NCBI RefSeq assembly: GCF_000003195.3
Contig: NC_012871.2
Coordinates: 14,392,293-14,456,292, forward strand
DNA: 64,000 nt
Direction of reading: 5' to 3'
Source: Sorghum bicolor
Taxonomy: Eukaryota; Streptophyta; Magnoliopsida; Poales; Poaceae
Below the pieces are notes generated by a model. The model searched no databases. It was given only the letters and a program-made list of their open reading frames with translations, and had not been told where the DNA came from. The stretch's first letter is position 1. The number at the start of each line of letters is the position of its first letter. Below, piece by piece: positions 11,477 to 23,513 of the stretch. Both the position numbers and the translations under genes were made by a program.

Positions 11477-11698
11477 ACGGTAGCTGTGCTAGTTTCGAAC
11501 CAAGTCGTCCGTGTATCCTTTTTCTTTTCTTTTTTTACCACAATCACCTTATCATTTTCACCATACCACATGGATTTCACTCTAAGCATTAATGAGCATG
11601 GAATTTATTTCATAGCCACTTCATTTGCTCCATGCTCATATGCAACATCTTTCCAATCCATTGGTTTTTCCAACATCACCACATTCGAGATTTCCAAC

Positions 11699-12159
11699 TG
11701 TCGACGAAAGCTAGTCGGCAGTCTACCTTGGGGTATACCCACGGTAGTAGTTTATCGGTAGACGGTGCGCAAACTACGAACTCGATGGTGACGCAAGACA
11801 CGGACAAGCTTTTTATCCAGGTTCGGCCGCCGTGTGGGCGTAATATCTACGTCCTGCGTCTGGTTGTATTGATTTGTGTTGAGAGAATAATGATGTCCTA
11901 GGGGGGTCCCTTGCCTCTCCTTATATAGTCCGGAGGGCAGGGTTACAGATCTGGAAACTAATCCTAGTCGGTTACAACTGCCATAGATAGTTCGATATCA
12001 ATTCCTATTCTAACCGACTAGAATCCTGCTTGATCTCCACGTCTTGTTTCCTTGCGCGAAACTCCGAGCTGTTGGATCAAGCCTTGAACTCGTCTCGTAA
12101 TGGGCCAAGCCTCCTGGCCCAAGTCTGGCCGTAAGGGTATAGGGGTTTATACCCCCACA
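11699..12159 (-). repeat. 3' LTR of the Tat element
   Basis: On the minus strand it begins TGTGGGGGTATAAACCCC and ends CGTCGACA. It is identical in length to the copy at 23514. The four differences I count lie near 11718, 11846, 12053 and 12137. A minus-strand TATATAA lies at 11927-11921. The polypurine tract (CTCGGGGACTAGC on the minus strand) abuts it at about 12160-12172. Confidence 0.95.
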
Positions 12160-12699
12160 GCTAGTCCCCGAGCACCATGTATTGTGAAGTAACACGCCGT
12201 CTTGAGCTTCTTCGACCAATGAAACTTGACGTCTTCAATCAGCATGAAAATTGCCCAAATAATTGCAACGGTATTTTGACCAAATCTAAAGATATTTGAT
12301 CAACATCATCATCGAAGAAGCCAATTGTTCGAAGAATGCATGGTGCTCTTGAGAAAAAATATTTCTTTTTTGGTGAAGTGTGCCCACTTTACTTTTCTGA
12401 AAAGTACAGACCTTCAAAAAAGCAACCAAGTTCACCGCAAGGTGAAGTGTGCCCACTTAGTCCCCGAGCCTGGTAGTAGGTGACGTAGGCACGTGGTGCC
12501 AGGGTCAAAAGGAAAATCCTCAAAGTAATTTTGAATGTGAGATGCATCGCCAGATGCATCGTACCGATGTAGTCCCCGAGCTTGCTGGAAGGTGAAGTAT
12601 GAACCTTGTAGCAAGGTCTAAAAAATTAAAATTATCCAGTCCCCGAGCATCTCATACTAATCTACTACCGGATAGACTTATCAACTTGGCGAGCTAGTC

Positions 12700-13244
12700 A
12701 ACCAGTCCCCGGGTATACAATGCTCGGAGATCGGTACAGCCCGCAGATTCTCGAACTAGCAGACTGGGCGACCAGTGCCCGAGCATCAAGTGCTCGGTGG
12801 TCGGTGCAGTCCCTGAATTCCCTAACTAACAGACTGGGCGACCAGTCCCCGAGCGTCAAGTGCTCGGTGGTCGGTGCAGTCCCTGAATTTCCAAGTTGAT
12901 AAACTGGACGACCAGTCCCCGAGCATACAGTGCTCGGTGGTCGGTGCAGTCCCCGGATTGCTGAGTTGACAAACTGGGCGACCAGTCCCCGAGCATACGG
13001 TGCTCGGTGGTCAGTGCAGTCCCCGAATTGCTGAGTTGACAAACTGGGCGACCAGTCCCCGAGCATACGGTGCTCGGTGGTCGGTGCAGTCCCCGAATTG
13101 CTGAGTTGACAAACTGGGCGACCAGTCCCCGAGCATACGGTGCTCGGTGGTCGGTGCAGTCCCCGAATTGCTGAGTTGACAAACTGGGCGACCAGTCCCC
13201 GAGCATACGGTGCTCGGTGGTCGGTGCAGTCCCCGAATTGCTGA
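12700..13244. repeat. 70-bp tandem repeat array, about 7.8 copies
   Basis: Units begin with CCAGTCCCCGAGCAT at about 12700, 12770, 12840, 12910, 12980, 13050, 13120 and 13190. The last four are nearly identical while the first two are clearly diverged, so the array has grown or been homogenised from one end. Each unit holds two AGTCCCCGA cores. On the element's sense strand these read TCGGGGACT, like the true polypurine tract at 12160-12172. Further single copies of the core lie at about 12459, 12572 and 12639. The long minus-strand open frames through the array are a by-product of its period and are not genes. Confidence 0.92.
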
Positions 13245-13526
13245 CCCTTTACCAATTTTTGTCTGTTTATTTTTGAAAAAATCTTACCACACAAATGATT
13301 GACGTGATGAGACCTCCTGACGTAATGTCAGATGGTTGCGTGAAAAGTTGCGCCTGGTAACTGTGCAGTCGTCCTTTGCGCGGTTTGAGAAAAGGAAACC
13401 ATCAATTTGTACGAAAACGCCGCCGCATTAATTGCCGATAATTATTGAAAACCGAAGCGCCACGTCCGCCGTTGGGCCCGCCCACTTCCCAAGAATGCGG
13501 GAAGTGGGAGGGGTGGAGTTGTGGTT

Positions 13527-13533
13527 TATAAAA
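13527..13533 (+). promoter_or_regulatory. TATA box of the antisense gene in the Tat element
   Basis: TATAAAA lies 112 bp upstream of the first ATG of the antisense gene and on its strand. It follows a GC-rich stretch, and a pyrimidine-rich leader lies between it and the ATG. The spacing suits a plant core promoter with a leader of about 80 bp. This is independent of the LTR promoters, which point the other way. Confidence 0.5.
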
Positions 13534-13644
13534 TCCTGACAGTTACCCCCGCATTGCTTACCCTGCCATTGCCTTCAAGCTTTCCGCTCTTGCTTTCTAC
13601 AATCACCTGCACCCTCCTAGCTCGCAACTACTCCCGCATCTCCA

Positions 13645-16600
13645 ATGGCGAAGAGCGACTCCAAGAAGAGGGCCGAGCTGATGGCCAAGGAATGGAAGAA
13701 ATCCCGCAGCACTGCGAAGTCCCTTGGTGACCTCGTTGATATGGGGCTACTGCACAGCCCAGAGCTCGGCGGCTGGAGGGCGCCAGAGGGGGAGAGCTAC
13801 CCCGACCCCCGCGCTGGTGAGATCGTAGTGTTCGAGGATTTTCTTAAGAGGGGTTTTGGGGTTCCTGTCCATCCATTTCTTCAGGGGCTTCTCTTGTACT
13901 ATGAGATCGGGATTTGCAATCTGCACCCGAACTCAATCCTTCTCATCTCCACCTTCATTCATCTGTGTGAGGCCTATGTTGGCATAGAGCCGCACTTCGA
14001 TCTTTTTCGCTATCTTTTCTGTTTAAGGAAGAAGGGAGCAGTTGGAGGCTCCAAGATTGCAGGTGGAGTATACCTCAATCTTCGTGACGGGATGAAGAAT
14101 CGGTACCTAAGCTGCCCATGGAACACTTCCCTCCCCGAATGGTACAGGAAGTGGTTCTACATCAGGGAAGAGCCGGGCAGCTCCATGTTCTGTGACGTGG
14201 GGTACATCCCCGAGAAGAGGGTCAGTTGGACCGATCGCCCTGAGTTCACCGGCCAAGTAGCGGATCTGATGAAGCTGATCGACTGGTCGTGATTGGACGG
14301 GCTAGGGGTGGTCGGCAACTTCGTTTGTCGTCGGGTGATGCCCTGCCAGAAGAGGGTGCACTCGGCGTACGAGTACGCTGGAAGCCAGGATCTGACCAGG
14401 ATGACGCCTGAGCTCTTGGAGAAGGCGGAGGTGCAGCAGCTGTTGAACGAGCTGTTCAACTTTGCAGACGGGAGCCTCATCCGTGGTAGTGATCGGGTGC
14501 AGGCCTTCAAGCTGGGGCGACCAGCCCCTAAGGTAATATTACTTACTGATAGTGCCTCCTTGGTTTTTATTCTATCCTGCTGCTGACTTGTCTCTGTTAC
14601 TGTTGTAGATCGGAGATGTTGACAGGTGCACGGTGTATGTATCACTGGCACTTGGAATGGAGAATCCCATAGGGGAGGATCCGCCGGAGGATGACGCTGC
14701 TCGGTGTGCTCGGTACACCAGCAGTGAGGAGGAGCAGGCCCATCCCACCCCAACCACCGAGGAGAGGGTGGCTGGGAAGAGGCCATTGGCCGCAGACCCT
14801 TCACCTGCGCCGACGCTGCCGGCAGAGAGCAGCCAGGCGCCAAAGCGCCGTCAGCTCGTCCGGATCACTGACGACGACGATGAGGAGGAGGAGGCCGCAC
14901 CGTCGTTGGTCCGAAGGCCTCGTAGTCGTCCGGACAATGCGCCGGCCACCACTGCTCGGGTGGCTAGCGACCCTCCTGCACCGCGCGTCGCAGAAACAGG
15001 AGCACAGGCGCCGACCGGCAGGGCCAGGAGGAGGTTCACCGCAACCCACCGTCGATCAGACCTGTAAGTGTTCAACTTTCGTACTTCGGCATTTTTGTTT
15101 TTTTTTTCTTTTTTTTGTTTGCTGCTGTTGTTGAAAATGTCGCTTTGTTGCTTAGCGCGGCGTCAGACATCAACCCCGACCAAGTCGCGGAGCAGAGGAC
15201 GGCCGAGCCTGCTGCCGCCGTTGAAGACGCCGCGCCACAGGCCACAGAGCAGCCTACAGCGGCAGCCGCTGCTACAGGCGTCGAGGGGCAATCTGCCCCG
15301 ACGAGTGCCACAGCAAGCACTCCGCCGAGGAGTGAAGAGGCAGCGAGGACCCCTCCCCCGAGTACTGTTGCGGAGGAGGAAGACAGAGTCCCGACCCCTC
15401 CGGCCGGAGAGGGGGGAGTCCCAACACCGCCCCGAGCAGGGGCCTCTTCGGCCGTGGGCTCCCCTCGCCTGGACCAGGGGCCAGTGATGCCCACGACTGC
15501 GGCCGGAGGTAGTGCGGCAAACGAGGAGCCCCAAGTGGTCTCTGACGACGACGTGGAGGAGGTCCAGGGTCGTCCCCGTGACGGCCGCCAGCACGTCTAC
15601 GTGTGGCGCCAACGCGGGGACCACTTTATTGGACACACGGAGCTCGCGGAGACGGAAGAGGCCGCGAGGGTGGAACGCGCAGCCAAGCGTCTCGTGGATG
15701 AGGTCAAGGTAGGTGGTCTATGTACTGCTCGATAATTATGTGTAGTGCTCCTGTATTCAACATATGTGCTTCCTTGCAGGGCGCGATGAAAACGGCGAAG
15801 TACCGGAAACGGTGCTTCGACCAAATCGAGAGCATTATGGCCGAGAACAAGGCCTTATCCACGGAGGTGGACCGGCTGCGGTCCGAAGTTGGTGAGAAGG
15901 TGGCCAAGATGAGTGCTCAGGAAGAGCGCCGTCTCGAGCTTACTCGACGTTTAGCCGATCAGTATCGGCAGAGGACAGGTTAGTTGTGCACTCCGAGCAG
16001 CTGCATATAGCCTTGTGATTAGATCTGTTTGACCAGGAAAGTGTTCTTGTAGACTTGGAGGAGGAGGTTGCGCGCCTCCGACAAGAGAAAGAGCAGCTCG
16101 GGCAAGAGCTTGCCGGGGCACTAGAGGCCGGGCGCCGAGCAGGGGAGGAGTTAGGCCAGAGGGACCGGGAGTTGACTGGTAATAACCGTGCCGCCCCCGT
16201 TATTTGCCGCTTTCGTTATGCTTGGACTAATCTCTTGCTTGTTTTGTAGTGCTCAAGGTGAATACCAAGAAGCACTTAGACGAGCTGGTCAAGGATCGGG
16301 ACTCCTGGAAGACTAATTGTATTAGGCTTTGGAAAGGAGTAGCCCCGGTCCTAGACTTGATCAGCCCCGAGCTTCCAGAAAGCCAACCCCGCGCGCCAAG
16401 ACTGACGCCAGTCGAAAAGGCGCAACGGGCATGGGATTGGCTCCAGCAGTTCGTGAAGGACGCCGGGGAGTTCGCTGGCGCGCATGTCCTTAGCATGGTG
16501 CGCGCCCACTACCCCCTGGTCGACTTGTCTAGGCTGGAGAAGGGGTACCCCAAGGAAGTCGGCCCGCAGGAGGCGGACGAGCTTCGGGCCGGTCTGCTGG

Positions 16601-16815
16601 ACTTGTCGTCGACTGTGATCGGCGACATTAATCTATGCGGGACGGCCACTCCCCCTGACCAGCCGGGTTCAGACAGGTCGGCTAGGGAGTTGTCGGGGGC
16701 GTCTATTGCCGGAGATGGGCGGTCGACGCCTGCAGTCTCGACCAGCCAGGCGCCGGTGGCCCCGACCCCTTCGTCCGGGCAGCAAGGCCAGGCGGGTGAT
16801 CAGCCCGAGCAGTAG
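13645..16815 (+). pseudogene. antisense gene of Tat element: 'putative gypsy type transposon' domain protein, six exons
   Basis: Six exons with GT-AG introns join in frame: 13645-14532, 14609-15063, 15156-15708, 15780-15978, 16053-16178 and 16250-16815. The joined length is 928 codons. Exon 1 encodes the domain known as putative gypsy type transposon (Transposase_28), with phrases such as VPVHPFLQGLLLYYEI and WNTSLPEWYRKWFY. Exons 2-3 are acidic and proline/alanine-rich, with a DDDDEEEE run and basic patches. Exons 4-5 are heptad-rich, predicting a coiled coil (EEEVARLRQEKEQLGQEL). Exon 6 ends in a Pro/Gln-rich tail. A TGA at 14290-14292 interrupts exon 1 while the frame stays open after it, so this copy is nonsense-mutated. 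A poly(A) signal AATAAA lies at 16895-16900. Function is unknown. Extra open frames of this kind are known in Tat elements. Confidence 0.85.
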
Positions 16816-17109
16816 GCCAGTAGGATAGTCTGTAGGAGTAGACTAGTGACCGCTCGTCAGGGTGTTTATTGTAAACTTTGTATGTAAAGTTTGTAATAAA
16901 GTTTGATTTTGCCATGGCCATTATTTTGAGCGCTGTAAAGTTATCTGGGTGATGTATCACTGTGTTTGATCGATAGTCGTTAAGAATTTCCATCGCAGAG
17001 GACATTGTTGTTCTCGTCGAAAGCTCTGCGTGTAAACAAAGAATAGCCAAAAAGGAAAACTTTTATTATTGCCAATTACGAGAAACTTACAATCAAAAGT
17101 TATTGGAAC

Positions 17110-20100
17110 TTATGGATAAAAACGGCGCAGTTTGTCTATGTGCCAAGAGTTAGGCACGCGTGTCCCGTCTGGATGCGCCAATCTGTAGGATGTGGGACGT
17201 GTGACTTCGGTGACCACAAAGGGTCCTTCCCAGGGAGTGGACAGCTTGTGCATTCCTTCCTGGTTTATTTTCCACCTGAGCACCAGATCGTCGACCACGA
17301 AAGAACGGTCCTTGAAGTTCCTGTTGTGGTACCGTCTGATGGCTGCAAGATACCTTGCTGTTCGAAGGCATGAATTTAGACGCTTTTCTTCCATGCAGTT
17401 GATTTCGAGCTCCCTGGTGTTGTCGGCCATTGACTGGTCGAAATTTTCAACTCTTGGAGACCCGAAGGTTATATCAGACGGCAGCACTGCCTCGGTGCCG
17501 TAAACCATGAAGTAGGGTGACACCCCGGTGTTCCGACTAGCCTGTGTTCGGAGACCCCAGACCACGGCCGACAACTCTTTCATCCATCGACCAGGTGCTC
17601 TATCGTTCTCGGTGTACAACCTTTTCTTTAGGGCGTCAATGATCATCCCGTTCGCACGCTCGACTTGGCCATTTGCTCGTGGGTGAGATACTGACACGTA
17701 TTTTATGACTATGCCTCTGTCATCGCAGAAGTCCCAAAATGTGGTGCCAGTGAACTGAGTACCCAGGTCGGTGATTATACTGTTTGGGATCCCGAATCTG
17801 TGTATGATTTGATTGAGGAACTCCACAGCCTTCTCAGAGGTTGCTTTGACCAGTGGCATGTATTCAATCCACTTTGAGAACTTGTCGATTAATACGAAAA
17901 CGAACTTGAAGTTGCCAGGGGCCGGTTTAAATGGCCCGATCATGTCGAGACCCCAGCAGGCGAAAGGCCAGGACGGCGGGATAGTTTGAATCTCATGGGC
18001 AGGTACGTGGGTCCTTTTGGCGAAGAACTGACATCCCTCACAATGTCGGACCAGTTTTTCTGCGTCGGTGACCGCGGTTGGCCAGTAAAAACCTACTCAG
18101 AAAGCTTTCCCAACCAGCGTTCTGGAGGCAGCGTGGTTGTCGCAGGATCCGGCATGTTTGTCGTTGAGGAGCTTGATGCCATCGTCTTGTGATATGCATT
18201 TGAGCAGCACTTCAGAACTTACATTTTTTCGCATAAGTTTGCCGTCCACCAGTATGTAATTCTTTGATCGTCGAATGAGGCGCTCGTTCTCTGTTTTATC
18301 CTGAAAGCCTGACCCGTCCGATATATATCTGATGAACGGGGTGCGCCAATCGCGGCTACTGGTAGTCAGAGTAGCGACGTCTACGAGCATTGCCTCAGTA
18401 GGTTGCTTTTCGACCAGGCCTGAGCCGACACTTGGCTCATGGATGTCCTGGACGAAAACACCTCGCAGGATCTGGGCCCAAGATGACCCTAACTTTGACA
18501 ACGCGTCCGCTGCTTGGTTCTTATCCCGGACCATGTGGATATATTCTATGCCGTAGAAGTTGGCTTCCCATTTGCGAATTTCTTTGCAGTAGAGATCCAT
18601 CTTCTCGTGGGTTGCGTCCCATTCCTTATTGAGCTGGTTGATGACTAAAGCGGAGTCGCCATAGACGTAGAGGCGTTTGACTCCCAGCTCAACGGCTAGT
18701 CGTATGCCGTGCAGGCATGCTTCGTACTCAGCGACGTTGTTTGATGCCAGAAACAGGATCCTAAGGACGTAACGCAGCTTGTCCTTGTTAGGCGACACGA
18801 AAAGTATCCCAGCACCGGCGCCGTTGATGTTCAAGGACCCGTCGAAGAACATTGACCAGTGGTCGGAGACGTCGGGAACGGGAGGCTCGTTGAGATCCGT
18901 CCACTCTGCGATGAAGTCGACGAGGGACTAAGACTTGGCTGTGGTACGGCTCTGAAAATCCAGGGAAAATGGGCATAATTCCATTGCCCATTTTACGATT
19001 TTGCCATTGGCGTCTTTATTGCGCAGAATATCCCCAAGGGGAAAACTAGTGGTTACCAAGACCCGATGGCCGTCGAAGTAGTGCTTTAGCTTTCTCGATG
19101 TTTTTAGAATTGCGTATATGAGCTTCTGTATTTGCGGGTATCTGGCCTTGGACTCGTTTAAGACTTCGCTTATGAAATAAACGGGTCTCTGGACCTTGTA
19201 GACGTGGCCTGGCTCGTCTCGCTCGACCACTATTGCCATGGAGACGACCCTGTCGGTTGCTGCGATGTAAAGAAGTAGGTCTTCATTGGGCTGAGGCGCT
19301 GTGAGAACACGTGGCGAGGTGAGGAAAGTCTTGAGCTGGGTGAACGCAGCGTCAGCTTCCTCTGTCTAGGAGAATTTTTCTGACGCCTTCAAGAGTTTGA
19401 AGAAGGGGAGGCCTTTTTCTCCTAATCTGGAGATAAAGCGGCTGAGGGCGGCCATACATCCGGTAAGCTTCTGAATGTCTTTGACGTTCTTGGGTGGTCG
19501 CATATCGAGCACTGCTTTGACTTGTGAGGGATTCGGCCGTATGCCGTCGCGGCTGACGACGTTGCCGAGTAGTAGACCGGAGGGGACCCCAAAGATGCAC
19601 TTTTTGGGATTGAGCTTCCACTTATATTTGTTTAGTGCCTTGAAGGTTCGGTCTAAGTTGTCGATTAGGGTGCTTGCGTCCCTTGTTTTGACGACGACGT
19701 CGTCTACATAAGCCTCGACGAGGTCATCACGAATCTCGTCGTGGAGGCATTGCTGGATGGCTCTTTGATAGGTGGCTCCAGCGTTTTTGAGTCCGAAGGA
19801 CATGGTCGTGTAGCAGTACGCGCCGAAAGGAGTAATGAAGGACGTTTTGATCGGATCGTCTTCCTTTAGCGAGATCTGGTGATAAGCAGAGTAGCAGTCT
19901 AGAAAAGAGAGGAGTTCGCATCCGGCCGTTGAGTCGACCACCTCATCGATGCGAGGGAGACCAAAAGGATCTTTAGGACAGTGTTTATTGAGATCAGTGT
20001 AATCAACGCACATTCTCCATTCATTATTCTTTTTGCGTACAAGAACTGGATTGGCAAGCCAATCGGGATGATACACTTCTTTTATGAATCCGGCTGCTAG

Positions 20101-21072
20101 AAGCCGTGTTATTTCTGTCCTAATAGCCTCCTTTTTGTCACGAGCGAACCGTCGCAGCTTTTGCTTGATGGGTCTTGCGGTCTTCGAGACATTTAAGGAG
20201 TGCTCGATCAGGGTTCGTGGGACGCCGGGCATGTCTGCGGGTTTCCATGCGAAAACGCTTACGTTGTCCCTTAGAAACCTGACGAGCGCGTCTTCCTATT
20301 TAGGGTCCAGGTTGGCCCCGATGAGGGCCGTCTTCTCGGGGCTGCCTTCGACCAGCTGCACTTCCTCGTACTCCTTGGATTTTGAATTCTTCCTGGAGGT
20401 TTCCTGCTCGGGTAGTCGGAACTGGTCGGGAGGTAGCTGTGCAGCTTGGGTTGCTGTTTCTGCCATACGAATTGAGAGATCAATTGCTTCAGTGATCTTG
20501 AAGCTCTCCTCCTCGCAAGTATATGCAGTGTAGACATTGCCCCTGACGGTTAGGACGCCTTTCTCCGTAGGCATTTTGAGGACCAGGTATGAGTAATGTG
20601 GGACTGCCATGAACTTTGTCAGCGATGGTCGGCCCAGTATAGCGTGGTAAGTTCTGTCAAAGTCGGCGACCACAAAGTTGACGAACTCTGTTCGAAAGTG
20701 GTCGGACGTGCCGAATTGGACAGGCAGTGTTATCTGTCCGAGGGGCACTGAACTCTGACCTGGCAGGACTCCCCAGAATTGAGCGTCGTAGGGTTTTAGC
20801 TGTGCTGGAGATATCTTGAGAGCGGGCAGGCTGTTGCGGAAGAGGATGTCGATGGAACTTCCTCCGTCCACAAGCACTCGCTCGAATCTGATGTTGTTGA
20901 TGCAAGGGTCCAAGATTAGAGGGAAACGACCTGGCTCTGGGATAGCGGCCCACTGATCCTTCCTGCTGAAGGAGATTTCCCTGTGTGACCAGGGGGAAAT
21001 TTCGGATCTGCGATCAGACCGTCCGAGCTGTCTATGTTGAGGCAGGCTCTTTTTAAGAGCTTTCTTTCTCAC
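17110..21072 (-). pseudogene. Tat element Pol: protease, RT, RNase H, integrase
   Basis: One reading frame runs from 21072 to the stop at 17110. It is broken by four in-frame nonsense codons (20298-20296, 19368-19366, 18930-18928, 18099-18097) with no frameshift. The protease motif is VDGGSS (the Tat form of DTGS) near 20870. The RT motif is YVDD near 19710, after LDCYSAYHQI. RNase H shows FDGS, an EYEAC glutamate, YGDS and AADALSK. Integrase has a zinc finger (H..H, C..C in CEGCQFF), then WGLDMIGPF, ITDLGTQF and QVERANG, giving the D,D,E triad. The frame is offset by -1 from gag, with which it overlaps by a few bases at 21069-21072. All domains are complete, so the protein is dead only through point mutations. 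Confidence 0.93.
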
Positions 21073-23336
21073 TTAGATTCGATGGAGACCTTGCCCCCGA
21101 AGATGGAGTGGACCACGTCAGTGGGACTAACATATTGATGTCGCGGGTCCCTGTCTTGGTCCTCGTCCTCGTCTTCGTGGTCGCGCCCGTCTTGCTTCCC
21201 ATTTTTCTTGGCGAGGTCGTCTTGAGCAGCTCGCCGCGTATAGATGCTTTTGAGGACGCGGCATTCTTCCATGGTATGGTTGGACTTTAGATGCAGTTGG
21301 CACGGTCCCTTCAACGTCTTGTTGTAGTCTTCTTGGTAGTCCCGCCGCCCGTTGGGGCGCTTGACTGTATTCACTTCGTTGTCATGGTCGCGGGGGCGTT
21401 TTCCTCTGAAATCGTCGCGATTGTCGCGCCGCCTGTCCCAACCTTCCCTGTGATCGCGGTTGTCGGGGCGGCGGCGGTTCCTGTTGTCGAAGCGGCCACG
21501 ACTATCATCCCGCCGAGGAGGCTGGTCGGGACCTCTCGCATCGTCCCGGATGAGTTTTTCTACGTCGTCGGCGTCGGCGTAATTTTTAGCCGTGGCGAGG
21601 AGCTCGGCCATCGTTGTTGGCCTTTTGCGCAACAGCTTGTTCCTCAGTGCTTCATGGAAGCGCAGCCCCTTGATGAAAGCAGATATGGCCTCGTCGTGGG
21701 AAATCTTTGGGATCTTAAGGCGCATATCCGAGAATCGTCGGATGTAATCGCGCAGAGGCTCGTTTTTCCTGTCCCTTATCCTTTCGAGGTCGTACTTGTT
21801 CCCAGGCTGCTCGCACGTGGCGATAAAGTTGTCGATGAAGGCCTGGCGTAGCTCTTCCCAAGAGTCGAATGAGTCCTTGGGCTGGCCGAGGAGCCACTGG
21901 TGACCAGCCTGGTCGAGGACTACTGGGAAGTAGTTGGCCATGACGTGCTCGTCTCCTGCTGCTGATCGGACAGCGGTCTCGTAAAGAGTGATCCAGTTCT
22001 CTGGATTTTCCTTGCCGTCGTATTTTTTGAGTTTCTCGAGCTTGAAATTGCGGGGCCACACGACCTGGCGGAGGTGTGAAGAGAACTGCCTCAGGCCCGG
22101 GGGGCCGTGTGTTGCATCGTATTCAATACGACGCAGGTTTTTGTGGACTGCTCTCTCCGTGGCACGCCTGTTGATGCGGTCTCGGGCGTCTTTGTGAGGG
22201 ATGTTGTATCGAAGATCCCTGTGCTGGTTTACTTCCTGACCACGCCCGTGATTCTGCTCGCGATGGCCGCCAGCATCCCGACCGCCATCGCCACGCTGTG
22301 AGTGTTTTCGATGATTGTTGGGGGAACGGTCGCGGTGGTGCCCGCTGGGCTGTGGTGAGGTCTAGCTGCGGTGGGACTGGTCGGAGGAGGCCTCTGTATA
22401 GGAGACGGTTTGGACTCTTTTGAGCAGAGTGGCTGTTTGTCCCATCGTGGCGATCAGATGTGCTCGAACGCTGGATCAGACGCCCTGGCACTCGGGAGTA
22501 TCAGGGAGTCGATCTAAATTAGCCATGGCGACAACCACATTGGCGCTTGGCGTTTTGTAGACTGGCTGATCCCCGACCATGTCGAAAGCGTCGCTGAGAT
22601 TATGTGGCGGGAGTTGGCGTTCCTCGTCCGCGCGTCGTCGGGCACGGTCGGCGTTGCGCTGCTCGCGGAGCTGCCTCTGCTCATCTGTTTCTCCATCAAC
22701 AGCCGGTTCGTCGGCGCTGACGTTGAAAACGATGTCTCCTCGCCGGGGTGGGAAGACCGGGAAATGAGAGAAACCCGGAGGATACGGAGGCAAATCCAGG
22801 TCGTAGTCCTCGTTCTCGGAGTTTATGACTTCGGTGGGAACGGAACCAGTGCTCGAATTTGTACTGGAAGCCTGGCCGTCCCGTAGTTCTCGGATCGTCA
22901 CCATGTTGACGTAGTGACGAGCTGGTCGGCCGTTCCACTTTGGCAGCCAACCCGCCTCGTTAAAAAGGGATTGGATGTGCCGTGAGTAGAGAGAGGCTGA
23001 GTTGTTCCGACCGCAAGGATAACCTTCCTCCGGATCGGCCTTGATCTTGACGGACCGTCCCGAGGGGGTGGAGGTTATCGTCAGAGACGTTCCCAGCCGT
23101 TCGTGTGTGACGACACGAGTTGGCCGGTAGGAGTTGAAAAAATCCGTTGGTGCGGCTTGATCAGGTTGGCGCGAGATCCCATCTACTAGTCGGGAAGCTT
23201 CGAGAAGCTTGGAGTCAGCGCGATCAAGTGCTCGGAGAAGATCCGAGCCGTCGATCTTCTTTTCCTTGTAGCGCGGAAGCGGTGGTCGGGTGCTCGGTGC
23301 CAGCATGTGCGTGGTCGGAGCCGATGCCGCCATCAT
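21069..23336 (-). pseudogene. Tat element Gag
   Basis: The gag frame opens at 23336 and ends at 21071-21069. Two in-frame stops break it: TGA at 22478-22476 and TAG at 22364-22362. The capsid-like part shows KKYDGKENPENWITLYETAV and the WEELRQAFIDNF region of the retrotransposon gag domain (about 22020-21800). An Arg/Asp-rich basic stretch and one zinc-knuckle-like CQLHLKSNHTMEEC (near 21290-21250) follow. The N-terminal 290 residues before the first stop are charged and poorly conserved. It would bind element RNA and form the virus-like particle. As read it is truncated. Confidence 0.85.
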
Positions 23337-23494
23337 CCCAGATTAGATCTGGGTTCCTTCCGAAACCGTGGTCGTGAGACCGCCGCCGTGCGTTGTCCAC
23401 GTGATCTGGCCGACGGTGAACGTGAGGCCTTCAGGCATGGCCGCGGAAGCTGGATCGATGACCGTCTTGTTCGCCGGAGAAGTTGTACGCACAC

Positions 23495-23512
23495 CCCCTA
23501 CCTGGCGCGCCA
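23495..23512 (-). other. primer binding site of the Tat element
   Basis: Starting one base after the LTR on the minus strand, the sequence reads TGGCGCGCCAGGTAGGGG. It resembles the PBS of grass Tat elements. I cannot confirm the tRNA that pairs with it from sequence alone. Confidence 0.7.
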
Positions 23513-23513
23513 C

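Noticed and set aside
12700..13244. CRISPR-like regular repeat spacing
   Set aside because: The whole 70-bp unit repeats, including the part that would be a spacer, and the setting is a plant retrotransposon.
12698..13294. Minus-strand open frames of 116 and 198 codons with repeating peptide units
   Set aside because: They are a consequence of the 70-bp array having few stops. The peptide repeat reflects the DNA period, and no start context, intron or domain supports a gene.
14801..15636. Several minus-strand open frames opposite the antisense gene
   Set aside because: They run opposite well-phased exons in GC-rich sequence. The element's sense strand here is 3' untranslated.
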